Below, one piece after another: positions 33,448-41,747 of a stretch of 61,785 bases of DNA. Made by a program: the position numbers and the translations under genes. This DNA is from Rhizobium aethiopicum (GTDB lineage Bacteria; Pseudomonadota; Alphaproteobacteria; Rhizobiales; Rhizobiaceae): NCBI RefSeq assembly GCF_900094625.1, contig NZ_FMAJ01000021.1, forward strand, positions 1 to 61,785, in the 5' to 3' direction. Below the pieces are notes generated by a model. It saw nothing but the letters and a program-made list of their open reading frames with translations. It did not search any database and was not told the DNA's origin. Numbering within the stretch: the stretch's first letter is position 1; every line of letters starts with the position of its first letter.

Positions 33448-34416
33448 TCATTTGGCACCAAGTTGAGAATAGATGGTTTCATTCGTCGCAGATCGCTGCT
33501 TGAGAAATTGGCGCAGGATGCCCTGTCTCACCGACTGCGCCCACAGCAATCTGAAGCGAACGCCGCTTAAGGGGAATCGCTTGACGGCGACGCTGGCCGG
33601 CGCCATCAGAAGCCATCTGAGGGCGCTGCCGACGGGCAGACCGGCGATTTTCGTTTTGCGCTCGAAGAGGTCCGGCCGAATGATAACCAGACCCATGCCA
33701 TAGCGCTCGCCGCGCCGCAAAACCCATCCTTCATTCAGATAGCCCTGCCTTACAATGTGCCGAACCCGGGGGTGCCGCGAATGAAAAGCCCTGGCTCCAT
33801 TCTTCTCCAGCCTCAGAGCGAAAGCAGTATCCTCACCCATGGGGAACTGAGCGACAGTGGCATCCGGACCCAGGCCGTCGTGAACGATATAACCAGGCCC
33901 TAAAATGGAGCGGCGGAAAGCCGAATTCGGCCCTGATATCAACGCCGCCGAAATTGGGCCCTCAGGAAGATCGTCATTTAGAGCATAAAGAATTCCCAGG
34001 TGCCCATACTTCACTAACCACGGCGCAGGCCTTTCCTCCCATTCGGGCGTGATCAAGCCGCCGAATATCGCAAACTGTGGCTGCTCATCCGCCAAGGTGA
34101 GAAACTGCTCGATCCAATCCGGCGCGGGAATGACATCGTCATCGGTTAAAATGACGAGTTCGCCCTCGAGATGGCGGAAGCCCGAAGTCAATGCATGCTG
34201 CTTGCCTTGTTTTGGCTCAAAGTAAACTTCCAGCGGAAGCCGCTCCTTATAGGAATTCAGGACTGCTGCAGTGTTGTCGTTGCTGTTGTTGTCTATCGCG
34301 ACGATTTTCCATTCTTCTTTCGGCAAGGTGGAGTCGCAGAGTGCGTCAAGCATCGTTGGCAGAGTCTTCTCTCCGTTGTAAGTCGAGAAAACTATTGTGA
34401 CCTTGACTTTGCTCAT
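33448..34416 (-). CDS. GT2 family glycosyltransferase
   Basis: 322 residues. It shares the motif order of its neighbours: VTIVFSTYNGEKTL, IVAIDNNSNDNT, ILTDDDVIPAPDW, ISGPNSAFRR and FPMGEDTAFALR. It is more distant from copies A and A-prime than they are from each other, so it is an older paralogue. It lies between the two duplicated units. Substrate unknown. Confidence 0.87.
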   Translation of the reverse strand: MSKVKVTIVFSTYNGEKTLPTMLDALCDSTLPKEEWKIVAIDNNSNDNTAAVLNSYKERLPLEVYFEPKQGKQHALTSGFRHLEGELVILTDDDVIPAPDWIEQFLTLADEQPQFAIFGGLITPEWEERPAPWLVKYGHLGILYALNDDLPEGPISAALISGPNSAFRRSILGPGYIVHDGLGPDATVAQFPMGEDTAFALRLEKNGARAFHSRHPRVRHIVRQGYLNEGWVLRRGERYGMGLVIIRPDLFERKTKIAGLPVGSALRWLLMAPASVAVKRFPLSGVRFRLLWAQSVRQGILRQFLKQRSATNETIYSQLGAK

Positions 34417-34468
34417 TTTCTGCTCCGGCCCCCGTTTCGGTCGGATCGCCTCCCAGTACGGATTCGGC

Positions 34469-34564
34469 TCACGCCTTACCGATGACCTGGGCCTGCGATA
34501 GAACGCTGTCGATGCGTGGACGCAAATACTGCCGTAAATGACTGGTGAGCACCGATAGTCTCAA
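34469..34564 (-). pseudogene. Decayed 5' fragment of a GT2 gene (copy B-prime)
   Basis: Starting 24 bp after the stop of the copy A-prime gene, a 31-codon frame (TTG at 34564) reads LRLSVLTSHLRQYLRPRIDS then VLSQAQVIGKA. The intact gene at 31501-32385 begins KLSVLINNFNYGQYLRPCI then DSVLSQAY in the same position after copy A. The match stops after SQA and the rest of the gene is missing. This is a remnant, not a functional gene. Confidence 0.8.
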
Positions 34565-34587
34565 ATTACTGCCTCCCGGGCAATCAA

Positions 34588-35535
34588 TCACTGTGCCATT
34601 GTCTGGGACACATACCGGCGAATTCCGGCGCGATAGCCACGCATGTAGTAATATTTCCAGATTGCCCAGAACCGTTTCTTCGATTGCGGCAGGAGATAAA
34701 GCATTGCTGCCCGGAAAGCCCATTGCGCACTTTCGATCCAGGTCGGAAGCGGAACCCCGCTTAACCTTACTCCCCCAGGCACCTCGTCGGGAAAGAGCGC
34801 GGGCATGCCGTAGCCAAGCCGTTCGCCTCTTTTCTGTACCCAATCTTCCGTCACGCTCGACGCCGGAATCCAGTGATGAACCACGGCTTCGGCGCATCGA
34901 TAGGATTTGGCGCCATTGGCCGCCAGGCGAATGATGATTTCCGCATCTTCACCCATGGCAAAAATCTTCCCGGGAAGAGGACCGATATCTTCGCGGTAGC
35001 GCACGCTCGTTCCGAGCAGTTCGCGTCTGACGATGGTATTCGGGCCCCAGACCTTTGTCGGGTCACATGGTCCGCTTTGGGTTTCATCGACGATCGCAAA
35101 GGTGGATCCCATCGGAATCCACTGAATGAACCGGTCGTTTGGCTCTTTCTCCCAATCAGGGACGATTCTGCCGCCGAAGACGCCATAACTCGGATGGGCC
35201 GCGGCGCAGTCGACGATCGCTTTTAGCCAGTTCGGCTCGGCGCGAACATCGTCATCCGTAAAGACGATGAGTTCCCCCTTCACCCGATCCAAGGCCATAT
35301 TCAGGGCGCCGGACTTTCCCGGCTTGCGCTGCTGCAGGATGGTGATGGGAAGCTTGTCACTATAGGACTTCAAAAGGTCAAACGTGCCGTCATTGCTATT
35401 GTTGTCGACGGCAATCAATTCCCACCGATCATGGGGGAGTTCCTGGCGCACCAAGGAATCCAAAGTATAGCGCAGGCGGCGGCTGGCGCCATTATAGGAT
35501 GAAAAGAGCACGCTGACGGAAAGATCCGACATCAT
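34588..35535 (-). CDS. GT2 family glycosyltransferase (copy A-prime)
   Basis: 315 residues, closely similar throughout to the protein at 32382-33356. Shared features are LFSSYNGASRRL, LIAVDNNSNDGT, VFTDDDVRAEPNW, WGPNTIVRRELLG, VVHHWIPASSVTE and the ending WAIWKYYYMRGYRAG. Divergence is spread evenly, as expected for an old duplicate under selection. It is followed by the fragment of copy B-prime, so the original duplication covered both genes. Confidence 0.88.
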   Translation of the reverse strand: MMSDLSVSVLFSSYNGASRRLRYTLDSLVRQELPHDRWELIAVDNNSNDGTFDLLKSYSDKLPITILQQRKPGKSGALNMALDRVKGELIVFTDDDVRAEPNWLKAIVDCAAAHPSYGVFGGRIVPDWEKEPNDRFIQWIPMGSTFAIVDETQSGPCDPTKVWGPNTIVRRELLGTSVRYREDIGPLPGKIFAMGEDAEIIIRLAANGAKSYRCAEAVVHHWIPASSVTEDWVQKRGERLGYGMPALFPDEVPGGVRLSGVPLPTWIESAQWAFRAAMLYLLPQSKKRFWAIWKYYYMRGYRAGIRRYVSQTMAQ

Positions 35536-35614
35536 TGACCAACCCTTTTGGTGAAGTCGAAAGAGAAAAGCCCCATAATTTGACTGCCTTCGCGATAGTG
35601 TGCCGATCGGAGTC

Positions 35615-36436
35615 CTATGCCGGATTCGATCGCGCCCCGCCGAAAAATTCGCGCCGGTAACCGTGGCCGAGAACCCTCAGCTTGCGAAAATTGCGCAACA
35701 ACCGTCGCGGCTTCAGAAGCACGCCGCGATTGAGAAAATACTGCCGCAACAGGCTCGGCGCTCGGCTGTGCGATCCGCCATGGGCGACCCGGTAGACCGC
35801 CCCCCGAAACGGCAGTTTGGCCAGCGGCGCCCCGCGTTGGGCAAGGATATCTCCAATCCGGACGTGGCTGCCCAGCATCGACTTGATCCAGTCGAGCGAA
35901 GCGTCCTCGAACCGCTGTGGCAGTTCATAAAGATCGGCCCGAATGATCAGCGACGTCCCGCAGAGATGGCTGAAGTCATCATGACCGAGCAGGAAATTGC
36001 CGCCATCGTCCCAAATGTAGCCGTGGTCGATCGTCCAGCCGTTGGCGTTCTGGTTTTCGGAAACGTACTGGACGATCCGCGAGCTGACGAAATCATCGTC
36101 GTCGACAATCATGAAGAAGCGGCTGTCGGCGGCGGCCAGCATGCCGCTCAGGACGCGCCGGCCCTTGTCGGCGCGGAACGCGTCGAGGAAGTCCTCCTTG
36201 CTGCCTTTGCCAAGCTCATGCATGTCGTTCGGCGGAAAGCTCACGCGCACAGCGGAGAATTTCTCCGGCAGGTCAGGCAGATCGGCCCCTTCGTTGGCGA
36301 CGATGATACCGCGCCAATCTCCATTGGTCTGGTTGGAGATGGAAGCTACGGTCTGGCCGAGATTTGCCTTCAGCTTGCTCCAATCGCGCGCGTTGTCCTG
36401 ATGTCGGACCGGGATGATGAAGGTGACAAGTGGCAT
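35615..36436 (-). CDS. Glycosyltransferase-like protein (GT-A fold, group uncertain)
   Basis: 273 residues from the ATG at 36436 (GAGGGAGA upstream). It starts with PLVTFIIPVRHQDNARDW, has IVANEGADLP in place of the usual V-D-D-G segment, and has a metal-type motif MIVDDDDFVS. The C-terminus is basic (KPRRLLRNFRKLRVLGHGYR), suitable for membrane association. It is atypical for GT2 but clearly a nucleotide-sugar transferase fold. It overlaps none of its neighbours but is 11 bp from the pyruvyltransferase gene, in the same operon. Confidence 0.8.
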   Translation of the reverse strand: MPLVTFIIPVRHQDNARDWSKLKANLGQTVASISNQTNGDWRGIIVANEGADLPDLPEKFSAVRVSFPPNDMHELGKGSKEDFLDAFRADKGRRVLSGMLAAADSRFFMIVDDDDFVSSRIVQYVSENQNANGWTIDHGYIWDDGGNFLLGHDDFSHLCGTSLIIRADLYELPQRFEDASLDWIKSMLGSHVRIGDILAQRGAPLAKLPFRGAVYRVAHGGSHSRAPSLLRQYFLNRGVLLKPRRLLRNFRKLRVLGHGYRREFFGGARSNPA

Positions 36437-36447
36437 CGAAATCTCCC

Positions 36448-37479
36448 TCAAGCCCGCAGGCCCACAGCTTCTTTCTCAGCGACACGCCCGTTGGAAGCCT
36501 GGTGACGCGCCCACTCGATCCCGTCTTCGAGCGAGGTCGCCTTATAGGAAAGGTCGGTTCCGCCGGAGAAAGCATTCATGAAGCGGCGGATTTTGCCATA
36601 GCTGTTGTCGAGCACCGCATGCGGACGGCCGAGCAGCAGCGAGCAGATATGGACGTGCAGGCGATCGGTCACGATCGCGCGGGCGCGCGAAATCTGACTG
36701 ATGCCACGCTCGAAGCGGTTATGAGCCGCCGCGTCCAGCCTGCGCAAGGCAACTTCACTCGGTTTCAACGCGAGATAGGCCGAAGCTACGCCCAGTTTCT
36801 TGGCGATGTCCACCTTCCGCTTGGACTCGGTAATCCAGTCTTCCACAGGAATATCGGAAGGAATCTTACGATCGGTGCCGCCGACACGTTCCGCATCCTC
36901 CCGCAACATGGCGAGAACGGGGATCTGTGTCGCCCTTTCGGCAAGCGGGCCGATGGCGAAGGCCATGTCGGGGCAGAGCCGCACGGTGCAGTCGAAGTGT
37001 TTTTCGGAAAACTCCTTCGATTCTTCGTCGCGCACGAGCAGCACGAAATTCTTATGGCGCCCGATGGCCCGTTTGGACTGCTCGATGCGCTCAGCCGAAC
37101 TGTAGTGGATCGACTGCGGAAACTGGATGATCTGCCGATCCGGGAAACGTTCCATGATCATCTCGCGGAAGTCCTGGTGGGCCACCCAGATATCGCCGAA
37201 ATTACCGCCGCCGTGGATGAAAATCGGGCCTGTGGGAACCCGCCGTTTCAGTTCGTCGGTGGAAAAATCGTGAAGCCTGGAAACATAGTCCGGGCGCTTG
37301 CCGAAGCGATCCTTGAGATAGGCCATCTCTCCCAGCCAGATCGCCGAGTCGCCGCAATTACGAATGTCGGGGAAATCGAGAATCGCAAGCGGTTCATCGC
37401 GCGAGACATAGTCCTTCAGGCAATCATGGATCATGCCGTTGAGTTTTGCGATCAGCTCCGATCTGGATTGGCTGGTCAT
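36448..37479 (-). CDS. Polysaccharide pyruvyltransferase family protein
   Basis: 343 residues with GAGAGG before the ATG. Family marks are FPDIRNCGDSAIWLG, the glycine-rich IHGGGNFGDIW, FPQSIHY and the C-terminal RAIVTDRLHVHICSLLLG (R-L-H core). These enzymes add a ketal-linked pyruvate from phosphoenolpyruvate to a sugar of the repeat; rhizobial examples are ExoV and PssK/PssM. A second member lies at 39160-40062, so two sugars may carry pyruvate, or the enzymes act on different glycans. Confidence 0.88.
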   Translation of the reverse strand: MTSQSRSELIAKLNGMIHDCLKDYVSRDEPLAILDFPDIRNCGDSAIWLGEMAYLKDRFGKRPDYVSRLHDFSTDELKRRVPTGPIFIHGGGNFGDIWVAHQDFREMIMERFPDRQIIQFPQSIHYSSAERIEQSKRAIGRHKNFVLLVRDEESKEFSEKHFDCTVRLCPDMAFAIGPLAERATQIPVLAMLREDAERVGGTDRKIPSDIPVEDWITESKRKVDIAKKLGVASAYLALKPSEVALRRLDAAAHNRFERGISQISRARAIVTDRLHVHICSLLLGRPHAVLDNSYGKIRRFMNAFSGGTDLSYKATSLEDGIEWARHQASNGRVAEKEAVGLRA

Positions 37480-37509
37480 TCTGCCTCTCTTGTTGATGTT
37501 CGTTTAGCT

Positions 37510-39012
37510 TTAAGCCGATTTGGGTACGGCAATACGTTTTGCTTTTGACAGGAACTTGACAATGATGCGGTGAACTTCGGTTTCCGGGCCGTCCGGCTTC
37601 TTCATCGCAAGCCAAAGAACGAGGCTCGATCCGGCATAGATGATGCCGCCGGCGACGACCAGGACGGCCAAATGAAGGGCCAAGTGCAGCTTGTCGGTCG
37701 GCATGCTGAGAATATGCGACAATCCCAACACGCCCGCGGCCATCAAGGCGACGCTGGCAAGCGCGCGGAAGTTGGCTGCAAGCTGCTGGAAGAATGGCAG
37801 GTTGATCAAGCGCTTGACGAGAAGCATGTTGACCACGGTAGAAATCAGGCCCGTCAACACCCGCGCATAAACGACGCCCGGAAGCCCGGCCATCACAAGG
37901 CCGGCGATGATGATGGGAATGCGGACCACCAGCATCTGCGTGTCGCGGATGAACAACATCTTTGTGTGACCCTTCGCCATGCCGAGCGGCTGGACGAGCG
38001 AGCCGAGGGTCTGAAGGGCAAAGACCGATGCGAGCGCCTGCACGATGAAGATGGCGGGAACCCACTTCTCTCCCAGGGCAAGCCGCATCATTGGCTCGGC
38101 CACGACTGCCATGCCGATTCCCGCCGGGAGCGCCACGGCCGCCAAAAGCGCCTGTGCACGCTGATAGGCTGCGATAAGCCGGACCGGATCGTTGCGGACC
38201 TTGGAAAAGCCCGGATAAATCGTCTGGTTCAACGGCGCCGTCGCTTCGCGCGTCGGTAGCGTCGAAAGGGTGTTGCCGACCGTATAATGGCCGAGCTGTG
38301 TAGCGCCCAGCAGCTTGCCGATCAGCAGATATTCGATGCGCCAATTCAGCGTGTTGACGATCTGTCCGGCCGTCAGCCACACTGAGAACGAAAACAATTC
38401 GCGTGCATGCCGAAAGGTGATACGCGGCCAGAACGGCAGGACGGTATAGGAAACGATGATATTGGTCACCTGATAGGCGAGGGTGCCAATCACGAGGGCC
38501 CAATAACTCTGATAGATGGCTGCAATCGCCACGGTCACGACAAATCCGACCAGCTTTTGCGAGACGTTGAGGACAAACTCCTGCCAGAAAATCAGATCGC
38601 GCTGGAGCATGACACGGCGCGGATTGGCGAGACCGCTCAGGAGCAAGCTGAAACTCAAGGCGAGCATCACGCTCGTCAGCCGAGGCTCGTTATAGAATTC
38701 GGCTATCGGATAGGACGCGGCGGCAAACAGCAGCGCCAATATAGCGCTTCTCGTCACGCTCAAGGTCCAGACCGCGCTGAAATGAGTTTCGCTGGGCGAT
38801 TCATGGCGGATAAGTGCCTGATTGAGCGAGAGTTCAGTGACCGAACTCAGGATCACCTGGATCGTCGTTGCAATGGCGACAAGACCGAAATCGGCCGGCA
38901 CCAGATACCAGGCGAGCACGAAGGTGCTGAGCGCGGAGAGCGCGTTGACGATGGCGCGGGAGAGGCTCAGCCATATGCTGCCCCGAATCAGGCGGTCGGT
39001 AACACTGCTCAT
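37510..39012 (-). CDS. Polysaccharide flippase (Wzx/MOP family)
   Basis: 500 residues with about 12-14 membrane segments. It opens with RLIRGSIWLSLSRAIVNALSAL and contains PADFGLVAIATTIQ and EYLLIGKLLGATQLGHYTVGNTL, typical of the PST/Wzx group (PssL, ExoT, WzxC). It flips the lipid-linked repeat to the periplasm. Together with the Wzy-, Wza- and Wzc-like proteins it completes a Wzx/Wzy-dependent pathway within the window. It is 30 bp upstream of the pyruvyltransferase gene. Confidence 0.9.
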   Translation of the reverse strand: MSSVTDRLIRGSIWLSLSRAIVNALSALSTFVLAWYLVPADFGLVAIATTIQVILSSVTELSLNQALIRHESPSETHFSAVWTLSVTRSAILALLFAAASYPIAEFYNEPRLTSVMLALSFSLLLSGLANPRRVMLQRDLIFWQEFVLNVSQKLVGFVVTVAIAAIYQSYWALVIGTLAYQVTNIIVSYTVLPFWPRITFRHARELFSFSVWLTAGQIVNTLNWRIEYLLIGKLLGATQLGHYTVGNTLSTLPTREATAPLNQTIYPGFSKVRNDPVRLIAAYQRAQALLAAVALPAGIGMAVVAEPMMRLALGEKWVPAIFIVQALASVFALQTLGSLVQPLGMAKGHTKMLFIRDTQMLVVRIPIIIAGLVMAGLPGVVYARVLTGLISTVVNMLLVKRLINLPFFQQLAANFRALASVALMAAGVLGLSHILSMPTDKLHLALHLAVLVVAGGIIYAGSSLVLWLAMKKPDGPETEVHRIIVKFLSKAKRIAVPKSA

Positions 39013-39159
39013 GGGCGAACGGCTCCCGAGGTCTGGGACATCGACCTTTTAAACGAGCTGCGGGCCCATCCGGAGTGCTTCTTGCCCTTGCGGGAGCTGA
39101 GAACGTTGGCGGAATTACAAAGCATCATGCCTTATTGCCTCGTCACGGGGTCTGCGACA

Positions 39160-40062
39160 TCAAAGGGCGCTGGCCGTCTTCTTGGAAAAATCCTGCTTCA
39201 GCCGATCCAGTTCGGCCAGCATTTTCTCGTGCGCTCTTACGATAGCCGTATCGGAGCTGAGCTGTCCCGGCTTTTCAGCCACCCGCTGCAGCGTCTTGAC
39301 CGTCGACCCGAAGACATAGTTGCCGGTCAGCTGCCGGATGCGGCGGTGGCGGAACGTGATGTTCTTCAACAGATATGTGTTCTTCCGCACCAGCGACGCG
39401 CCTGCTTCTACGAGGTTGGACGGGCCGATCGGGTCGAAATCGATCTCCAGATCGAGCGCACTCGCCCAATCATACCACTTGGCGCGGTTGCCCGGTGCAA
39501 TCGGCCGGATCGCCCGCCAAGGAACGCGCAGCGCATCGGAGATGATGCAGCCATGCATTGCCTCGGAGACGATCTTATGCGACGCGCTGATCTCTGTCAG
39601 AACTTTCTCCACCGACCAGCGCGGGTCGATATAATGTATACCGGCGAGATCGCAGACCTTGTCCCAGCTGCCATACATGGCGCTTTCATAATGCGGCATG
39701 AAGGAGACCGGATAACGCTTCTCAACGGTCTTTGCGTCCCAGCAGCTGCGCGTGAGGATGCCCGAGTCGCCGATGGCGTAACTTGAGTCAATGCCAAGGA
39801 CTTCCGCGGTCTTTTTTCCGCGCACGAAATAGAAGGTCCAGTTGCCGTCGACTTTCGGCGGATTGGTGTATCCGCCATAGCCCGATCCGAAGACAATCTT
39901 CTGCATGTTCGGATCGAAATTATCGTAGAGAATCGAGCCGATGCCCAAAAAGAGCTGGCTCTCATCATCGTCGAAGAAGCCGGGCAGCAGACGCTCCCAG
40001 AGCCAATGGTTCAGCTCGTCGCCAAAATTCTCATGTTTCCCACGATAGGCAAACATCTTCAT
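39160..40062 (-). CDS. Pyruvyltransferase (ExoV-like)
   Basis: 300 residues from the ATG at 40062, which overlaps the previous stop by ATGA; upstream frame to 40242 is discarded. The ExoV-type start is MKMFAYRGKHENFGDELNHW. GIGSILYDN, VFGSGYGGY and VRGKKTAEVLG follow, then the conserved VSEAMHGCIISDALRVPWRAI, where the His corresponds to the catalytic position. ExoV puts pyruvate on the terminal sugar of succinoglycan. It is less like the pyruvyltransferase at 36448-37479 than like ExoV itself, so the two are unlikely to be redundant. Confidence 0.9.
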   Translation of the reverse strand: MKMFAYRGKHENFGDELNHWLWERLLPGFFDDDESQLFLGIGSILYDNFDPNMQKIVFGSGYGGYTNPPKVDGNWTFYFVRGKKTAEVLGIDSSYAIGDSGILTRSCWDAKTVEKRYPVSFMPHYESAMYGSWDKVCDLAGIHYIDPRWSVEKVLTEISASHKIVSEAMHGCIISDALRVPWRAIRPIAPGNRAKWYDWASALDLEIDFDPIGPSNLVEAGASLVRKNTYLLKNITFRHRRIRQLTGNYVFGSTVKTLQRVAEKPGQLSSDTAIVRAHEKMLAELDRLKQDFSKKTASAL

Positions 40063-40565
40063 CGTGCTTCTCCAGTCGGCAAGTGCGTCACGAGCTGCGT
40101 GACCGTATCGTCCTCGCGGGCCATGCGTCCGTAACGCGAAATGATCTTGATATCGCTGCGGATTATCTTTGCCGGGTTGCCGGCGACGAGCGAGCGCGGC
40201 GGCACGCTCTTGGTCACTACCGAGCCGGAGCCGATGACGCATTCATCACCGATCTCTACGCCTGGCAGGATGATGCTGCGGGCGCCGATGAAGCAGCGTT
40301 TGCCGATCCTCGTGTGAAGGTAGAGCCCTCGTGTAAGGTCATGGGTCAGGATGGCGGCTTCAAAGGCGACGTAAGTTTCGGCGCCGATGTGCAATCCTTT
40401 CGGGTTGGTCTTGTCGAAGCGCACGCTCAGCGAAAAGCTGGCCGTGGGATCGATGTCCATACCCCAGAATTTCGTGTAATAGAGCCACTTGGCCTTAACG
40501 ATCCCGTTCCGCAGCGGCCGAAATACGTTCAGTCCCCACTTCGGCTTCTTTCCTGTCTGCACCAT
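40059..40565 (-). CDS. Left-handed beta-helix acetyltransferase (hexapeptide repeat family)
   Basis: 168 residues from the ATG at 40565, which shares one base with the preceding stop (TGATG). Hexapeptide coils are visible in LHIGAETYVAFEAAIL, TRIGKRCFIGARSIILPGV and CVIGSGSVVTKSVPPRSLVAGNPAKII, the standard C-terminal end of this family (WcaF/MaaT/NodL-like). It uses acetyl-CoA in the cytoplasm to acetylate a sugar of the repeat. It works alongside the membrane acyltransferase at 28055-29095. Confidence 0.9.
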   Translation of the reverse strand: MVQTGKKPKWGLNVFRPLRNGIVKAKWLYYTKFWGMDIDPTASFSLSVRFDKTNPKGLHIGAETYVAFEAAILTHDLTRGLYLHTRIGKRCFIGARSIILPGVEIGDECVIGSGSVVTKSVPPRSLVAGNPAKIIRSDIKIISRYGRMAREDDTVTQLVTHLPTGEAR

Positions 40566-41716
40566 CAAGTCCGACCCCGGCTGGAAAATTGGTCTAGTAC
40601 GGAACTGTAATAGTCCTCTAGCATCCCCGTTTGACGACGTATGTCGAAGCGCTCGGCCACCAGAAGCGGTGAGCGCGCGCTGAAGGCTGTCCACAGGCCC
40701 TGGTCGTTGAGCAGCCTTCCGACCGCTTCCGCCATGCCCGCGACATCCCGCTCCTCCACGAGATAACCAGTTTTCCCCTCTTCGATCGCTTCGCCCACGC
40801 CTCCCGAGCGGAATGCGACGACCGGAGTACCGACGGCTTCGGCCTCCAGATTGGCGAGGCCGAAGGCTTCCGCGTGACCATTGTCGAGGGTCACGCTGCC
40901 ATGAAGATAGAGCTCCGCACTGGCGAGCAGATCCCTTATCTCTGTCTGCGACAGATTTTCATGGATCGTGACGCTTGGCAAGGAACGACGCGCCAAGGCT
41001 TCGATTTCCTCCTTCAACGGTCCCTGTCCGACCATGACGAATTCAACCGGGGTGCCGGCGGCCGCCACGCGTGAAAGCGCGTCGATCATGAAGCGGTGGC
41101 CCTTATAGTCGACGAAACGGGCAATGGAAACCACCAGCCCCTTTTTTCGTGGACGCGGTTCCATTTTGAAGAGATCGAGATCGATGCCGATGTGATGGCG
41201 AAAGACGCGGTCGGCGCGGAAGCCGAGCGCGAGCAGCCGGTCTCGGATGAAATCAGAAACCGCGATGTTCCAGCTATTCCAGCCCGCCATCTCACTCCGG
41301 CCCTTGGCGAAGAAGCGCACCTGGTTGAAGCCGCCCGGTTTTTTCGGATCGCCGCGATAGGTGGCATCGAAGCCGTGAAATGTCGTGACGAGCGGCTTGC
41401 CGGCGGCCCGCGCCAGGGGACCGATGACGTAGCCGTTCTTGCCGAAATGCGCGTGGACGAGATCGGCTTTGCCGACGGCGGGAAAGAGGAAAGGCAAGCC
41501 GACCTGCGGAATTTTCAGAAGCAGCTCGCCGGCCCGCGCAACAGGAGATCGACGAATGTCGTGAACCGGAACAGTCGATTTTTTCGTGTGGGCGGAAGAA
41601 ATTCGCGAACCGGCAAGAATTTCAGCTTCGAAGGAACGAAATGCCACCGCCTGGTTGAGAACAAATGCCTGGCTGGCAGGCAAAAATTTTTCCACGTAAA
41701 TAACGGCTTTTCTCAT
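40565..41716 (-). CDS. GT4 family glycosyltransferase
   Basis: 383 residues, GT-B fold. N-terminal acceptor domain with HAHFGKNGYVIGPLA and TTFHGFDAT. The C-terminal donor domain has KGLVVSIARFVDYKG, ADRVFRHHIGIDLD and the retaining-GT E-x7-E region with HAEAFGLANLEAEAVGTPV. A mannosyl-, glucosyl- or galactosyl-transferase is possible; GDP-mannose from ManB/ManC is one candidate donor. It is translationally coupled to the acetyltransferase gene. Confidence 0.9.
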   Translation of the reverse strand: MRKAVIYVEKFLPASQAFVLNQAVAFRSFEAEILAGSRISSAHTKKSTVPVHDIRRSPVARAGELLLKIPQVGLPFLFPAVGKADLVHAHFGKNGYVIGPLARAAGKPLVTTFHGFDATYRGDPKKPGGFNQVRFFAKGRSEMAGWNSWNIAVSDFIRDRLLALGFRADRVFRHHIGIDLDLFKMEPRPRKKGLVVSIARFVDYKGHRFMIDALSRVAAAGTPVEFVMVGQGPLKEEIEALARRSLPSVTIHENLSQTEIRDLLASAELYLHGSVTLDNGHAEAFGLANLEAEAVGTPVVAFRSGGVGEAIEEGKTGYLVEERDVAGMAEAVGRLLNDQGLWTAFSARSPLLVAERFDIRRQTGMLEDYYSSVLDQFSSRGRT

Positions 41717-41747
41717 GAATCTGTTCGCGTCTCCGCTGTCTTGGCGA

